DNA of 64,000 nucleotides from Microbulbifer agarilyticus (GTDB lineage: Bacteria; Pseudomonadota; Gammaproteobacteria; Pseudomonadales; Cellvibrionaceae), in the NCBI RefSeq assembly GCF_020171345.1, contig NZ_JAIUZM010000003.1:248001-312000 (forward strand), given 5' to 3'. Positions 8,532 to 15,477 of this stretch are shown here, piece by piece (position 1 is the stretch's first letter; each line of letters starts with the position of its first letter). The position numbers and the translations under genes are program-made. The notes beneath the pieces are model-generated. The model had not been told where the DNA came from. It did not search any database and saw nothing but the letters and a program-made list of their open reading frames with translations.

Positions 8532-9893
8532 TTGTCTGAGTTTGATTTCGATCTTTTCGTGATTGGAGCGGGTTCCGGCGGCGTGCGCGCGGCAAGAATG
8601 GCCGCGGCAACCGGAATGCGCGTGGCGGTGGTGGAAGACCGCTATATGGGCGGTACCTGCGTCAATGTGGGTTGTGTACCCAAGAAGCTCTTTGTATACG
8701 CGAGCAGCTACAGCGAGGCGTTTGAGGACGCGACGGCCTTTGGTTGGCAAGGGCAGGGTGACGCGCAGTTCGCCTGGCCTACGCTCCGCGATAACAATGC
8801 CAAGGAAATTACCCGTCTTAATGTTATCTACCGCAAATTGCTCGCTAATGCCGGCGTCACCGTTATTGATGGTCGCGGCAAGCTCACTGGTCGTCAGCAG
8901 GTAACGGTCGGTGATACGCAATACTCCGCCGAACGGATATTGGTAGCTACTGGTGGCTGGCCCTACGTACCGGAATTCCCTGGCAGTGAACATGTAATCA
9001 CTTCCAACGAAGTGTTTTCGCTAGAGGTGTTTCCGAAGCGGGTACTGGTGGTCGGTGGTGGTTATATCGCGGTCGAATTTGCCGGGATTTTCGCCGGGCT
9101 CGGAGCCGAAACCCATTTGTCCTATCGTCGCGATCTGTTTTTGCGTGGGTTTGACAATGACATACGCCATTTCGTCCGTGATGAAATCGAGAAGAAATCG
9201 GTGCAGCTGCACTTCCACCATCAGGTGGCCTCAATAGAAAAGGTGCCCGATGGCAGTTTGCGTGTCGAGGATAGTGACGGAAACGTGCTTGAGGTGGATG
9301 CGGTGCTGTACGCCACCGGGCGCAAGCCGAATACCCGGGGTCTTGGGCTGGAAGAGTTGGGTGTGGTGCTGCAAAGAGATGGCACTATCGGGATCGATGA
9401 TAATTTCCGCAGCAGCGTGACCTCGATCTATGCATTGGGCGATGTCACCGGCGGCCCCGAACTAACCCCGGTAGCGCTGGCTGAAGCCATGGCGTTGGTG
9501 AAGCATTGGCAAACAGGAAGGACGGCGGAGATTGATTACAACAACATCCCCACGGCAGTGTTTTGCCAGCCAAATATCGGCACCGTGGGCCTAAGTGAAG
9601 AAGAAGCGCGCCAGGCAGGAATCTCGGTTGCGATATACCGCTCGGACTTCCGTGCTATGCGGCACTCGGTGAGCGGTCGAGACGAGCGCACCTTAATGAA
9701 GCTGGTTGTCGATACCAGTAGTGACCGCGTGATTGGCGCCCATATGGTGGGTCCAGATGCCGGTGAAATTATTCAGGGTATTGCGGTTGCAATGAAGGCC
9801 GGTGCGACCAAGTCTGTATTTGATCAGACCATCGGTATCCACCCGACTGCGGCGGAAGAGTTCGTGACCATGCGCACACCCGTTGCAGAATAG
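8532..9893 (+). CDS. gor: Glutathione-disulfide reductase
   Basis: 453 residues. FAD-binding GxGxxG ([11 protein letters not shown]) near residue 12 is followed by the redox-active [13 protein letters not shown] disulfide, an NAD(P)H-binding [19 protein letters not shown], a second FAD motif ending YALGDVTG, and the C-terminal catalytic HPTAAEE. This is the complete glutathione reductase layout, which reduces GSSG with NADPH in the cytosol. The Arg pair typical of NADPH preference is visible in the [12 protein letters not shown] segment. Translation begins at a TTG (8532) supported by AGGAG at 8521-8525. An intrinsic terminator follows at 9923-9964. Confidence 0.96.
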   Translation: MSEFDFDLFVIGAGSGGVRAARMAAATGMRVAVVEDRYMGGTCVNVGCVPKKLFVYASSYSEAFEDATAFGWQGQGDAQFAWPTLRDNNAKEITRLNVIYRKLLANAGVTVIDGRGKLTGRQQVTVGDTQYSAERILVATGGWPYVPEFPGSEHVITSNEVFSLEVFPKRVLVVGGGYIAVEFAGIFAGLGAETHLSYRRDLFLRGFDNDIRHFVRDEIEKKSVQLHFHHQVASIEKVPDGSLRVEDSDGNVLEVDAVLYATGRKPNTRGLGLEELGVVLQRDGTIGIDDNFRSSVTSIYALGDVTGGPELTPVALAEAMALVKHWQTGRTAEIDYNNIPTAVFCQPNIGTVGLSEEEARQAGISVAIYRSDFRAMRHSVSGRDERTLMKLVVDTSSDRVIGAHMVGPDAGEIIQGIAVAMKAGATKSVFDQTIGIHPTAAEEFVTMRTPVAE

Positions 9894-9922
9894 CCGGGTC
9901 TTTTGTTCGCTGATTCGGACGC

Positions 9923-9964
9923 AAAAAAAAGAGCGGGGAAGCTTGGCTTCCCCGCTCTTTTTTT
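9923..9964. terminator. Bidirectional intrinsic terminator between gor and hpf
   Basis: A perfect 12-bp stem, GAGCGGGGAAGC at 9931-9942 and its complement at 9946-9957 with a three-base loop, is flanked by eight A on the left and seven T on the right. It can therefore end transcripts from gor on the plus strand and from hpf on the minus strand. Confidence 0.92.
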
Positions 9965-10016
9965 AAATGTGCCTCTGTGATTTATCCAGATTGCTCGTGA
10001 AAATCAAAAAAGTTGT

Positions 10017-10370
10017 TTACTCGCTTTCGCTGTCCATGACCGCGGTCTGGTAGCGGCGGGATTTGCGACGGCCGCCACGCTCTTTCAGGCAGCGCTCGGC
10101 GGAATCGAACGCTCCGTTAACGGCGCGATGAATAGAGTCGCTTTCATTGGAAATCGTGACCGGATTTCCGCTCACGGCTAGCTCAACGGAAGCTTTGTAT
10201 TGCTTGCCTTTGTGCTTGTGTTGATGGGGGGCTTCGAGGACCACACGGCTTCGTATGATGTCGCCACAATAACGTTCCAGCTTGTTTAGCTTTTTGGATA
10301 CGGTATCCGCAAGAGACGCAGATTTATCGATGTCGCGGAATACAATGTTATCGTAAGGCGCTGATTTCAT
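10017..10370 (-). CDS. hpf: Ribosome hibernation-promoting factor-like (HPF/RaiA domain) protein
   Basis: 117 residues of the sigma-54 modulation/S30EA ribosome-hibernation family: an N-terminal beta-alpha-beta fold with KKLNKLERYCGDIIRSRVVLEAPH, then KGKQYKASVELAVSGNPVTI and DSIHRAVNGAFDSAERCLKE. It is a short form without the long-HPF C-terminal dimerisation domain and has a basic tail GGRRKSRRYQ. The ATG at 10370 is preferred over an upstream GTG at 10376 because GGAGGT sits eight bases before it. Short HPF/YfiA proteins bind the 30S decoding region during stationary phase or cold stress. Which of HPF or YfiA it matches cannot be settled here, and rpoN is not adjacent. Confidence 0.85.
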   Translation of the reverse strand: MKSAPYDNIVFRDIDKSASLADTVSKKLNKLERYCGDIIRSRVVLEAPHQHKHKGKQYKASVELAVSGNPVTISNESDSIHRAVNGAFDSAERCLKERGGRRKSRRYQTAVMDSESE

Positions 10371-10990
10371 GGGCACATACCTCCGGTTATAAAGGGTCCA
10401 TGCAGGCCGCGTGAGCGGTTTGCTGAAAGAAGGTAGGGCGCCCTGTAGGGAGAGAGTGACAGGCTTGAAAATCGAATCACCAGAGGTCGCGAGTTAACGG
10501 CTGCCACCGCAGCCAAAATAAGGTTTTGCGCTCGGGCCGGTTTTCAATCCGGTCGGGATCAACTCCCTGTAGTCATAATGCGATTCTGAGAAAAAAAATC
10601 AAGCACCCCAATCAAGAAAATGTCATAAAAAATTGTTAGTAGTTTTGGAACTTTTTGGCAAAAGGCCGGCAGGTCAGGAAAACCGTGAATTGCAGCACAC
10701 GTCACTCAAAGCCCAGTAATCTTGTTGGCATGGTCATTGCTGCAAAAAAACGGCTGGGGTAAATTGGTGTTTGTGCATGTGGATTGGTGCGCATGGGTGT
10801 TCTCATGGGTGCGGGGGCGTCTCAGTGTTGAGCTCCCTACTGGTGTAGAATACCGAATCTCAGTCTGCCCTGGCCTCCATCCAGACTCTGGCGAGTCTCC
10901 GAGGCTTTTGGCGCATCCGAGGCATCTGGGCGAAGGGGTATTGTTCAGGTGTGCTCAAGAAGTACAAAATCAAACAATTGGATTCTGACA
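10371..10990. other. 620-bp intergenic region between hpf and a secreted coiled-coil gene
   Basis: The region lies between divergent genes. The hpf Shine-Dalgarno sequence is just inside its left end. An AT-rich stretch is visible around 10590-10660, and a sigma-54-type element sits at 10726-10741. A short GC-rich hairpin (CCGG-TTTTCAAT-CCGG) occurs near 10540. The small open frames here show no family features. A long leader of about 240 bp would result if the sigma-54-type site drives the downstream gene. Confidence 0.45.
10726..10741 (+). promoter_or_regulatory. Candidate sigma-54 (RpoN) promoter
   Basis: The sequence TGGCATGGTCATTGCT matches the -24/-12 consensus TGGCACG-N4-TTGCW except for one T in place of C. 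The invariant GG (10727-10728) and GC (10739-10740) are separated by exactly ten bases, as required. It faces the secreted coiled-coil gene at 10991, about 250 bp downstream. This is a motif match only; an activator-binding site was not identified. Confidence 0.45.
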
Positions 10991-12055
10991 ATGGTGGTAA
11001 ACCGTGGCCGCTCGCTGCTTTTTGCGGGCTTGTTGGGGGTAGTCGGCTGGAGTGTTGAGCTGCAGGCAGCGTCATCGCTGACTGTGGAGCAGAACAGGCT
11101 TGCTCGAATGGAGCAGGTGCAGGAAAACCGACTGGTTGAGCTGGAAGATATTGAGAACGAAATTGTTTCCTATGAGTACAAATTAGAACGTGCTCAGAAG
11201 TCACTTGGCGAGGCGCGGAAAAATTACCAGCAGTCGCTGGTGGCGGTAACGGCCGCTGAGCGCGAGCATAAGGGCGCCGCGAGTACGGATACCGCGCGTG
11301 CGCTGAAAAAAGCCAAGCATGCGCGCAATATGGCGGAGCGGGGCGTCGATAGTCGCAATCGTCGTGTTGAGTTTATTCAGTCCAATTACGCCGAACTGGA
11401 AGGCCGTTTGGCCGGTGCTCGTGAATCGGTTGCCAATGGCAAGTCACGCCTAGCAGCGCAGCAGTCTCTGGTGGACTCTCTGGTCAAAGAGATGCTGATT
11501 GAGGCAAAGACAGCGAAAACCGAGGTTGCAGAGAAAAAGCCGGCGCCCAAGCCGGAGATGGCTCCGGCGGTGGTGATCTCCCCACCGGAGGTTCCCGAGC
11601 CGACGCTGGCAGCTGCCGGCGATGCGACGAATGCGGCGGCCGATTTGGTTCTCTCAGGCGAAAGTACCTCCTCTGACGAAACTGAGGCGGTAGCCGGTAC
11701 CCGAGAAATTGACCCCGAGATGGTGGATTATGCCCGCGGTGAGCGGGCTCGCCTTGAAAAGCTGCTTAACCAGCTTGCAGAGGGTGAAACTGGGAAGCAT
11801 ACGTTCCGCAATTTGACCCTTAAGCCAACGGGCGAGGACTCTGTGGAGTTTGAGTTCTTGGGGCAGGATCAGTACCGGGTGGTTTTGCCGGTAGCGGCAG
11901 GTCGTCAGACGTACAAGGTTAACTCCTGGCGATTCCGTCGTACCATTCCAGCGGACGATAACGGCGAGCGTTACGTGTTTATTTTCGATGCACGTCGCTT
12001 GTCGCGCCCGCGATTGGTGATGTATCCCGAATACCTGCTGTCCGAACTTGACTAG
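10991..12055 (+). CDS. Secreted coiled-coil protein of unknown function
   Basis: The frame is open from 10949, but the ATG at 10991 gives a proper signal peptide (MVVNRGRSLLFAGLLGVVGW, cleavage near LQA-AS). Residues about 35-180 are almost continuous charged heptads (LVELEDIENEIVSYEYKLERA, LEGRLAGARESVANGKSRL), predicting a long coiled coil. A Pro/Ala/Glu-rich linker follows (KKPAPKPEMAPAVVISPPE) and then a folded C-terminal domain of about 100 residues with alternating beta strands (VEFEFLGQDQYRVVLPV, YKVNSWRFRRTIP, RYVFIFDARRLSRPRLV). I cannot name the family; a periplasmic or envelope role is inferred. The ribosome binding site is weak. A strong terminator follows at 12084-12118. Confidence 0.65.
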   Translation: MVVNRGRSLLFAGLLGVVGWSVELQAASSLTVEQNRLARMEQVQENRLVELEDIENEIVSYEYKLERAQKSLGEARKNYQQSLVAVTAAEREHKGAASTDTARALKKAKHARNMAERGVDSRNRRVEFIQSNYAELEGRLAGARESVANGKSRLAAQQSLVDSLVKEMLIEAKTAKTEVAEKKPAPKPEMAPAVVISPPEVPEPTLAAAGDATNAAADLVLSGESTSSDETEAVAGTREIDPEMVDYARGERARLEKLLNQLAEGETGKHTFRNLTLKPTGEDSVEFEFLGQDQYRVVLPVAAGRQTYKVNSWRFRRTIPADDNGERYVFIFDARRLSRPRLVMYPEYLLSELD

Positions 12056-12083
12056 CTAGTCTCCGGGGGATTTCGCTCGTAAA

Positions 12084-12118
12084 AGCCCGCCTTGTGTCGC
12101 TCAAGGCGGGCTTTTTTG
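12084..12118 (+). terminator. Intrinsic terminator after coiled-coil gene
   Basis: Stem AGCCCGCCTTG (12084-12094) pairs perfectly with CAAGGCGGGCT (12102-12112) around a seven-base loop and is followed by a T run. Preceding A residues make weak activity on the minus strand (end of thpR) possible. Confidence 0.9.
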
Positions 12119-12129
12119 TGTCCGGGAAA

Positions 12130-12747
12130 TCAGCTCGCGTCTCCGGGCACACACGCACCGGTGAGCGGCAGTGTCAGCAGCGGCTGGTACTGACTGCCGC
12201 CGGGTGCGAGCAAGCTGTGATACAGCGTGATGTTGTTCAGGTGGCAAATAAAGTCCGTGGGTACCGGGAGAAGGCTGGCGAAGCCGCCTGGGCTGCGGGC
12301 CAAAGTGAAGTGAGGGCGGAAGCTCTTCTTCTCCGGGGTTTTACCGATTGCGCGCATCAGTGCCTGGCATGCCTGATGCAGCTCGAGCAGGCGTTGGGAG
12401 GGTAATAACTCGGCGGCAAATAATCGCGCGCGGGCCTTGGGGAAGGGGTGCGTACTGACAATCCGGCCATCGAGTGGCGCTGTGTGTTGGGCGATGTCTT
12501 TTAAACGAATCTCTATGGTGTCCAGGTGCGCCGGATCCGTGTCCCCAAGAAATGCCAGAGTCAGGTGGCGATTGGTGTGGCTGGTCCAGCGAAACTTTCG
12601 CGGCATTCCCTGTTGTTCCCTGGCCGCGCAAATACCATCTAAAAAGCGTTGGGTATTTTTATCGGGTGCTATGCCAACAAACAGGCGTACAGGTTCTTCG
12701 CTCTGCCTTCCGCCCTGCATGTTGTCTTGAGGTGCGCTATTTTTCAT
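12130..12747 (-). CDS. thpR: RNA 2',3'-cyclic phosphodiesterase ThpR (2H/LigT family)
   Basis: From the ATG at 12747 the product is 205 residues. Two H-x-T-L motifs mark the 2H phosphoesterase fold: HLTLAFLG at residues 61-68 and HFTLAR at 146-151, with VRLFVGIAPDKNTQ at the N-terminus. ThpR hydrolyses 2',3'-cyclic phosphodiesters of RNA to 2'-phosphomonoesters. The frame stays open upstream to 12936, but that extension overlaps the ibpA promoter and leader and does not resemble the family. No strong Shine-Dalgarno sequence is evident, so the exact start is uncertain. The gene is divergent from ibpA. Confidence 0.88.
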   Translation of the reverse strand: MKNSAPQDNMQGGRQSEEPVRLFVGIAPDKNTQRFLDGICAAREQQGMPRKFRWTSHTNRHLTLAFLGDTDPAHLDTIEIRLKDIAQHTAPLDGRIVSTHPFPKARARLFAAELLPSQRLLELHQACQALMRAIGKTPEKKSFRPHFTLARSPGGFASLLPVPTDFICHLNNITLYHSLLAPGGSQYQPLLTLPLTGACVPGDAS

Positions 12748-12765
12748 AAATTTTTTATTTTTATC

Positions 12766-12793
12766 CTTGAAGCTCTTTGGTTCGGCCCAATAT
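12766..12793 (+). promoter_or_regulatory. Sigma-32 heat-shock promoter of ibpA
   Basis: CTTGAAG at 12766-12772 matches the -35 of RpoH promoters (CTTGAAA), and CCCAATAT at 12786-12793 matches the -10 (CCCCATNT), separated by 13 bases. This is within the accepted spacing. It would start transcription near 12800 and give a leader of roughly 170 bases before the ibpA ATG. Small heat-shock genes are classical RpoH targets. Confidence 0.75.
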
Positions 12794-12905
12794 CTATTCT
12801 CAGGAGGCAGGCTCGACAGAGGTGTCTCCCCAAGCCGCCACGGTCTGGATATGAAGCTTTGCTTCATTGATTGGCTGCAGTAGCGGCAAACCAACGCTTG
12901 GTACA

Positions 12906-12968
12906 GCTCTCGTGCGTAGAGCACTGGTACGAGCACATTCTATCTATATTGCTCTGAATTGAGGATAT
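12906..12968 (+). ncRNA. ROSE-like RNA thermometer in the ibpA leader
   Basis: The Shine-Dalgarno GAGGATAT (12961-12968) can pair with ATATTGCTC (12946-12954) across a six-base loop. The anti-SD contains TTGCT, the conserved U(U/C)GCU of ROSE elements, with its G opposite the SD as a bulge or G-G pair, exactly the feature that makes ROSE helices melt on heating. A second hairpin, GCTCT/AGAGC at 12906-12922, lies upstream, as in multi-hairpin ROSE leaders. ROSE elements control hsp20/ibp genes in Proteobacteria. The pairing is seen; temperature response is inferred. Confidence 0.75.
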
Positions 12969-12972
12969 GACA

Positions 12973-13485
12973 ATGCGTAATTTAGACCTTTCCCCTCTTT
13001 ATCGTTCCGCTATCGGTTTTGATCGTATGGCCAGCCTGCTGGACTCCATGACGGCAACCGAGCAGAACCAGCCTGCATACCCCCCATACAATATTGAGTT
13101 GACCGGAGAGGATGCTTACCGAATTTCCATGGCCGTTGCCGGTTTCGATCAGTCTGAACTCGATATACAGGTGGAGCAAAATCGCCTGACCGTTAGCGGT
13201 AAAAAGCCGGCAGATGATAGCCAGCGCAACTTCCTACACCGCGGTATTGCGGCACGCAATTTTGAGCGGCGCTTCCAGCTGGCGGATCATGTGCGTGTCG
13301 TTGATGCGCAGCTGGCCAATGGTTTGCTTCATGTCGAGTTGGTTCGCGAAATCCCAGAAGCCATGAAGCCGCGCAAGGTAGAAATTTCTACTGGCAATTT
13401 GCTGCAGTCTAAAACCGCGAAACAAAAGGTCGGGGTAGAAAGTGCGGCGATTGACGTCGACGGCAAGAGCGAGCAGGCAGCCTGA
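12973..13485 (+). CDS. ibpA: Small heat-shock protein IbpA (Hsp20)
   Basis: 170 residues from the ATG at 12973; an in-frame ATG at 12967 is too close to GAGG (12961-12964). The start MRNLDLSPLYRSAIGFDRM is almost identical to enterobacterial IbpA. The alpha-crystallin domain spans roughly residues 35-130 (YPPYNIELTGEDAYRISMAV, GIAARNFERRFQLADHV, NGLLHVEL), followed by an extended Lys/Ala-rich tail of about 35 residues not seen in E. coli IbpA. It is an ATP-independent holdase that coats aggregating proteins in the cytosol. Regulation appears double: a sigma-32 promoter at 12766-12793 and a ROSE-like thermometer covering the ribosome binding site. Confidence 0.95.
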   Translation: MRNLDLSPLYRSAIGFDRMASLLDSMTATEQNQPAYPPYNIELTGEDAYRISMAVAGFDQSELDIQVEQNRLTVSGKKPADDSQRNFLHRGIAARNFERRFQLADHVRVVDAQLANGLLHVELVREIPEAMKPRKVEISTGNLLQSKTAKQKVGVESAAIDVDGKSEQAA

Positions 13486-13543
13486 CGCGGCTCCGTTCCC
13501 GCTCGGCCTGATCAAGAGAACTCCGTAAACCGGCTTTTATAAA

Positions 13544-14227
13544 GTGACCGAGCCTGAAATTAATCAACCCCAGCAAGAGTCTGTTGAATCTTGCCCCCTG
13601 TGCCGCCATCGGGCGGCACAGCCATTTCTGTATCACCAGGATAAACAGCGTGCCTACTACCAATGTGGCGAGTGCGCACTGGTGTACGTCCCTCGTCGTT
13701 TCCACTTATCTCCTGCGGAAGAAAAAGCCTACTACGACCTGCACGAAAATCATTTGCAGGATCCCGGTTATGAAAAATTTTTGCGCCGATGCGCGGACCC
13801 GTTGTTGGCCAGGTTGTCGGTGGGAGCGCATGGTTTGGATTTCGGGTGTGGTCCCGCGCCATTACTGGCGAACATGTTGAGCAGCAACGGGCATCCGACT
13901 GCGACTTACGACCTTTACTACCGTCCAGAAGATGCTGTGCTGGAGCAGTCTTATGATTTTGTTGTCAGCACCGAAGTGGTGGAACATTTGAGTCAGCCGG
14001 GGGAGGTGATTACATCCTTGTGGCTGCGACTGAATCGTGGCGGTGTGCTGGCGCTAATGACCAAACTTGTTGCTTCACAGGAGCGATTTGCCAGCTGGCA
14101 CTATATTCGCGATCCCACGCATATTGCCTTTTTCAGCGTGCCCACTTTTTCGTGGCTGGCACGTAAACTCGATGCCGAGCTAGAGATTGTCGGCGCCGAT
14201 GTTATTTTTTTACATCGGCGCGACTGA
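13544..14227 (+). CDS. SAM-dependent methyltransferase with N-terminal zinc ribbon
   Basis: 227 residues from a GTG start. Residues 17-45 hold two Cys pairs (CPLC and CGEC) forming a probable zinc ribbon. The class I methyltransferase domain starts at GLDFGCGPAPLLANML (SAM motif I) near residue 98, then YDFVVSTEVVEHLSQPGEV and GGVLALMTKLV (post-I to IV). The pattern matches the Methyltransf_23 type, which usually modifies small molecules or tRNA/protein targets that cannot be deduced here. The gene follows ibpA by 58 bp without a clear terminator and may be partly cotranscribed. It converges on the GlxA-type regulator, one base apart. Confidence 0.82.
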   Translation: MTEPEINQPQQESVESCPLCRHRAAQPFLYHQDKQRAYYQCGECALVYVPRRFHLSPAEEKAYYDLHENHLQDPGYEKFLRRCADPLLARLSVGAHGLDFGCGPAPLLANMLSSNGHPTATYDLYYRPEDAVLEQSYDFVVSTEVVEHLSQPGEVITSLWLRLNRGGVLALMTKLVASQERFASWHYIRDPTHIAFFSVPTFSWLARKLDAELEIVGADVIFLHRRD

Positions 14228-14228
14228 T

Positions 14229-15215
14229 TCAGGTATTTACCCGGAATAGTTTCGCACGCACGGTGGTGCGATACTCGCTGGGTGTCGTTGAGAGAAACTT
14301 CTTAAATAGGGCAGTAAAATGTCCCATATCCTGATAGCCCACCTTTTCGGCAATTTCGTTCACCGATAGGTTGCTCGATTGCAGCAGCTCGCGTGCCATA
14401 TCAATGCGAACATTTTGCAGGTATTGCAGTGGCGTTTGTCCGGTGGCCAGTTTGAAACGGCGGTTGAATGAGCGCACGCTCATGTCGAAATGTTTGGCCA
14501 CTTCGCTGAGTTTTACATCGTCACTGCAGTGCTGTTTTAGCCAGGTTTGCGCCTGCACAATCTCTTCGTCCGGGTGCAGGTGAACCGCGCCCTCTGAGTA
14601 GGCAATTTCTTCAAATGGCCTGCGAATCTCGTGTGAAAAATTGCGCTCAACATGGCTCGCAATAGACGGGCCGAACAGCTGGCGAATCAGGTGCACGGTG
14701 ACGTCGGCGAGAGCATTTACACTGGCGGCGCAGAACAGTCGGTCCGCCTGAGTAATAAAATACTGCCGTTTTAGCTTCACTCGTGGGTAGTCCGAAGCAA
14801 AGCGCTCAAAGTAGTGCCAGTGGGTCGTGGCGGGCTTGTCATCCAGTAACCCGGCCTCGGCGAGAAAGCACACGCCGGTGCCCACCGCGCTGATGACCGC
14901 ACCTTTTGCGGCCTGGTCGCGCAGCCACGCCAGTAGCGCGGCGTTGCGTTTCAGTGCCGGGCGGGGGTTACGCCAGAGGGCAGGCAGGTAGATGATGTCG
15001 CTGTCGGGTACTTGATCAAGTGCCATATCCGGAGCCAGATTGAACCCGGAACGGGACTTCACCGGAGCGCCATCGACGCTGGTGGTGATCAACTTCAGCG
15101 ATACCGACTCTTTTTCTGCTCTGGCACGGCTCTCGGCACCTCTCAGCATCTCCAGGGGCAAAATAGTGCCGGTGGAAAGCATTTGATCAATCAAAATAAA
15201 CGTGACGGTGGGCAT
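14229..15215 (-). CDS. GlxA family transcriptional regulator (DJ-1/PfpI-like plus AraC HTH)
   Basis: 328 residues. The N-terminal 190 residues form a class I glutamine amidotransferase/DJ-1-like domain (VTFILIDQMLSTGTILPLEML, ISAVGTGVCFLAEAGLL, with Cys at the nucleophile-elbow position). The C-terminal 100 residues are an AraC/XylS double helix-turn-helix (LSEVAKHFDMSVRSFNRRFKL and VNEIAEKVGYQDMGHFTALFKKF). GlxA-type regulators control amino-acid, choline or carnitine metabolism in related bacteria; the ligand here is unknown. It is transcribed divergently from fabY across 262 bp. Confidence 0.88.
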   Translation of the reverse strand: MPTVTFILIDQMLSTGTILPLEMLRGAESRARAEKESVSLKLITTSVDGAPVKSRSGFNLAPDMALDQVPDSDIIYLPALWRNPRPALKRNAALLAWLRDQAAKGAVISAVGTGVCFLAEAGLLDDKPATTHWHYFERFASDYPRVKLKRQYFITQADRLFCAASVNALADVTVHLIRQLFGPSIASHVERNFSHEIRRPFEEIAYSEGAVHLHPDEEIVQAQTWLKQHCSDDVKLSEVAKHFDMSVRSFNRRFKLATGQTPLQYLQNVRIDMARELLQSSNLSVNEIAEKVGYQDMGHFTALFKKFLSTTPSEYRTTVRAKLFRVNT

Positions 15216-15477
15216 GGGTAACTCTCAAGTATGACCTTATGCGTGCAGTTTCTGACCCGTTCGCGACAGATGGCGGCAGTCGGCCAAGTTTGCCGTATAG
15301 ATACCGGTTTGCTGGCCCTCAGTCGGCAGAAAATGCCGTCATCACACGTGGCCAGATGGTCAAAATTGCTGGCCAGTATGCCCATAACGAGGCCGAATCA
15401 CCAGCCCCTAAACTGGCGCCCATCCGAATTTGCCGGGTTATTTCGTTTCGCATTTCCATACTAGGCTGGAGGTCAGG

